Below are positions 59,600 to 60,000 of a stretch of DNA of 60,000 nt, one piece after another; within the stretch, counting starts at the first letter, position 1; the number at the start of each line of letters is the position of its first letter. The stretch is from Owenia fusiformis (Eukaryota; Annelida; Polychaeta; Sabellida; Oweniidae), in NCBI GenBank assembly GCA_903813345.2, contig CAIIXF020000006.1, positions 12,220,348-12,280,347 of the forward strand, written 5' to 3'. Under the pieces are notes generated by a model. It saw only the letters and a program-made list of their open reading frames with translations. It made no database searches and was not told the origin of the DNA. The position numbers and the translations under genes are program-made.

Positions 59600-60000
59600 A
59601 CAGGGCTTCTGTAATCTCTTACTAATCTTTTGAAGATATCGGTTGACCTCCTCTCATGTCAAGGTGTCAATTATTCCATATTCTTATTCCATTCAAAAAT
59701 CAATATTATTAAGAAAGAACGACTTTATCGGAAAACCAAATCAAAAAATGACACAACTATTTTTGACAACTACACTGCTCAAGCTGAAAAGGTCAAATCC
59801 TTAATAAAAGAGGCAAAATTAAATTACCAGGAAAATATTGTAAAACAGATTAATGAATCAACCTGTAAAGGAAAACAATACTGGAACATAGTCAATTCTT
59901 TTCTATCCAGAACTATTCATGCTTTACTCCTTAGTTTGAAATGCAATTTTTCAGATCACATAGCTACAACTGAGGGTGAAAAAGCTGAGTGTTTCCTTAA
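59600..60000 (+). mobile_element. Non-LTR retrotransposon ORF2 fragment, runs off the window
   Basis: A continuous plus-strand frame, without a needed ATG, reads FHSKINIIKKERLYRKTKSK, then ... QAEKVKSLIKEAKLNYQENI, and then KGKQYWNIVNSFLSR up to the window end. This Lys- and Tyr-rich pattern (LYRK, IKEAKLNYQ, WNIVNS) is typical of the linker between the endonuclease and reverse transcriptase domains of LINE ORF2 proteins. The RT domain would lie beyond 60000. No endonuclease part was recognised upstream, so it may be 5'-truncated. Confidence 0.7.

Overview
The window is nuclear DNA of an animal, most likely a marine invertebrate. It is AT-rich and gene-poor, has multi-exon genes with GT-AG introns, and is packed with short inverted-repeat transposons and minisatellites. 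The gene set (TRPC channel, lengsin-type glutamine synthetase homologue, AIG1/GIMAP GTPase, secreted PLAC-like protein, Harbinger transposase remnant) suits a mollusc or another lophotrochozoan, or an invertebrate deuterostome. The phylum cannot be fixed from the sequence alone. Exon structures were assembled by eye from splice motifs, reading-phase agreement and protein homology; no transcripts were available.

Layout. 1-2.6 kb has no recognisable gene, then a 27-bp minisatellite. 3.95-13.59 kb (minus) holds an eight-exon gene for a 513-aa protein with two EF-hands, a long disordered acidic/proline-rich middle and a C-terminal tail anchor. Its introns contain a 1.9-kb transposon with a nested foldback element, a 22-bp satellite, a 0.6-kb MITE and a minisatellite built from copies of the exon 2 splice acceptor. 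13.6-22 kb is intergenic with several minisatellites. 22-24.8 kb (minus) is a two-exon TRPC channel gene. 25.1-26.6 kb is a Helentron/pearl-like non-autonomous element. 29.5-31.3 kb (minus) encodes a 69-aa secreted or membrane microprotein with a MITE in its intron. 31.5-35.3 kb is G-rich and ATTGTATC-type repeats with an inserted element. At 35.4 kb (plus) lies a highly similar partial copy of exon 4 of the EF-hand gene, and at 37.0 kb a short highly basic ORF.

37.7-43.0 kb is a transposon nest: a CAGGG-ended element was split by a PIF/Harbinger element, which itself took in a 0.5-kb MITE and a second copy of the foldback family. 43.7-46.3 kb (minus) encodes a signal peptide plus four cysteine-rich PLAC-like modules, with a recent 96-bp duplication across an exon acceptor. 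49.3-52.0 kb (minus) is a GIMAP-type GTPase that appears to end in an acidic repeat tail. 53-54.2 kb holds further inverted-repeat elements. 55.3-56.8 kb (plus) is an intronless lengsin/GS-I homologue. 57.4-59.3 kb holds inverted-repeat elements, and the last ~0.4 kb is the edge of a non-LTR retrotransposon ORF.

The genes do not form one pathway. The most notable observations are (a) two unrelated genes in which tandem duplication has copied the intron/exon acceptor junction, (b) two probably undescribed proteins (the tail-anchored EF-hand protein and the GIMAP with an acidic tail), and (c) the layered foldback transposon families.
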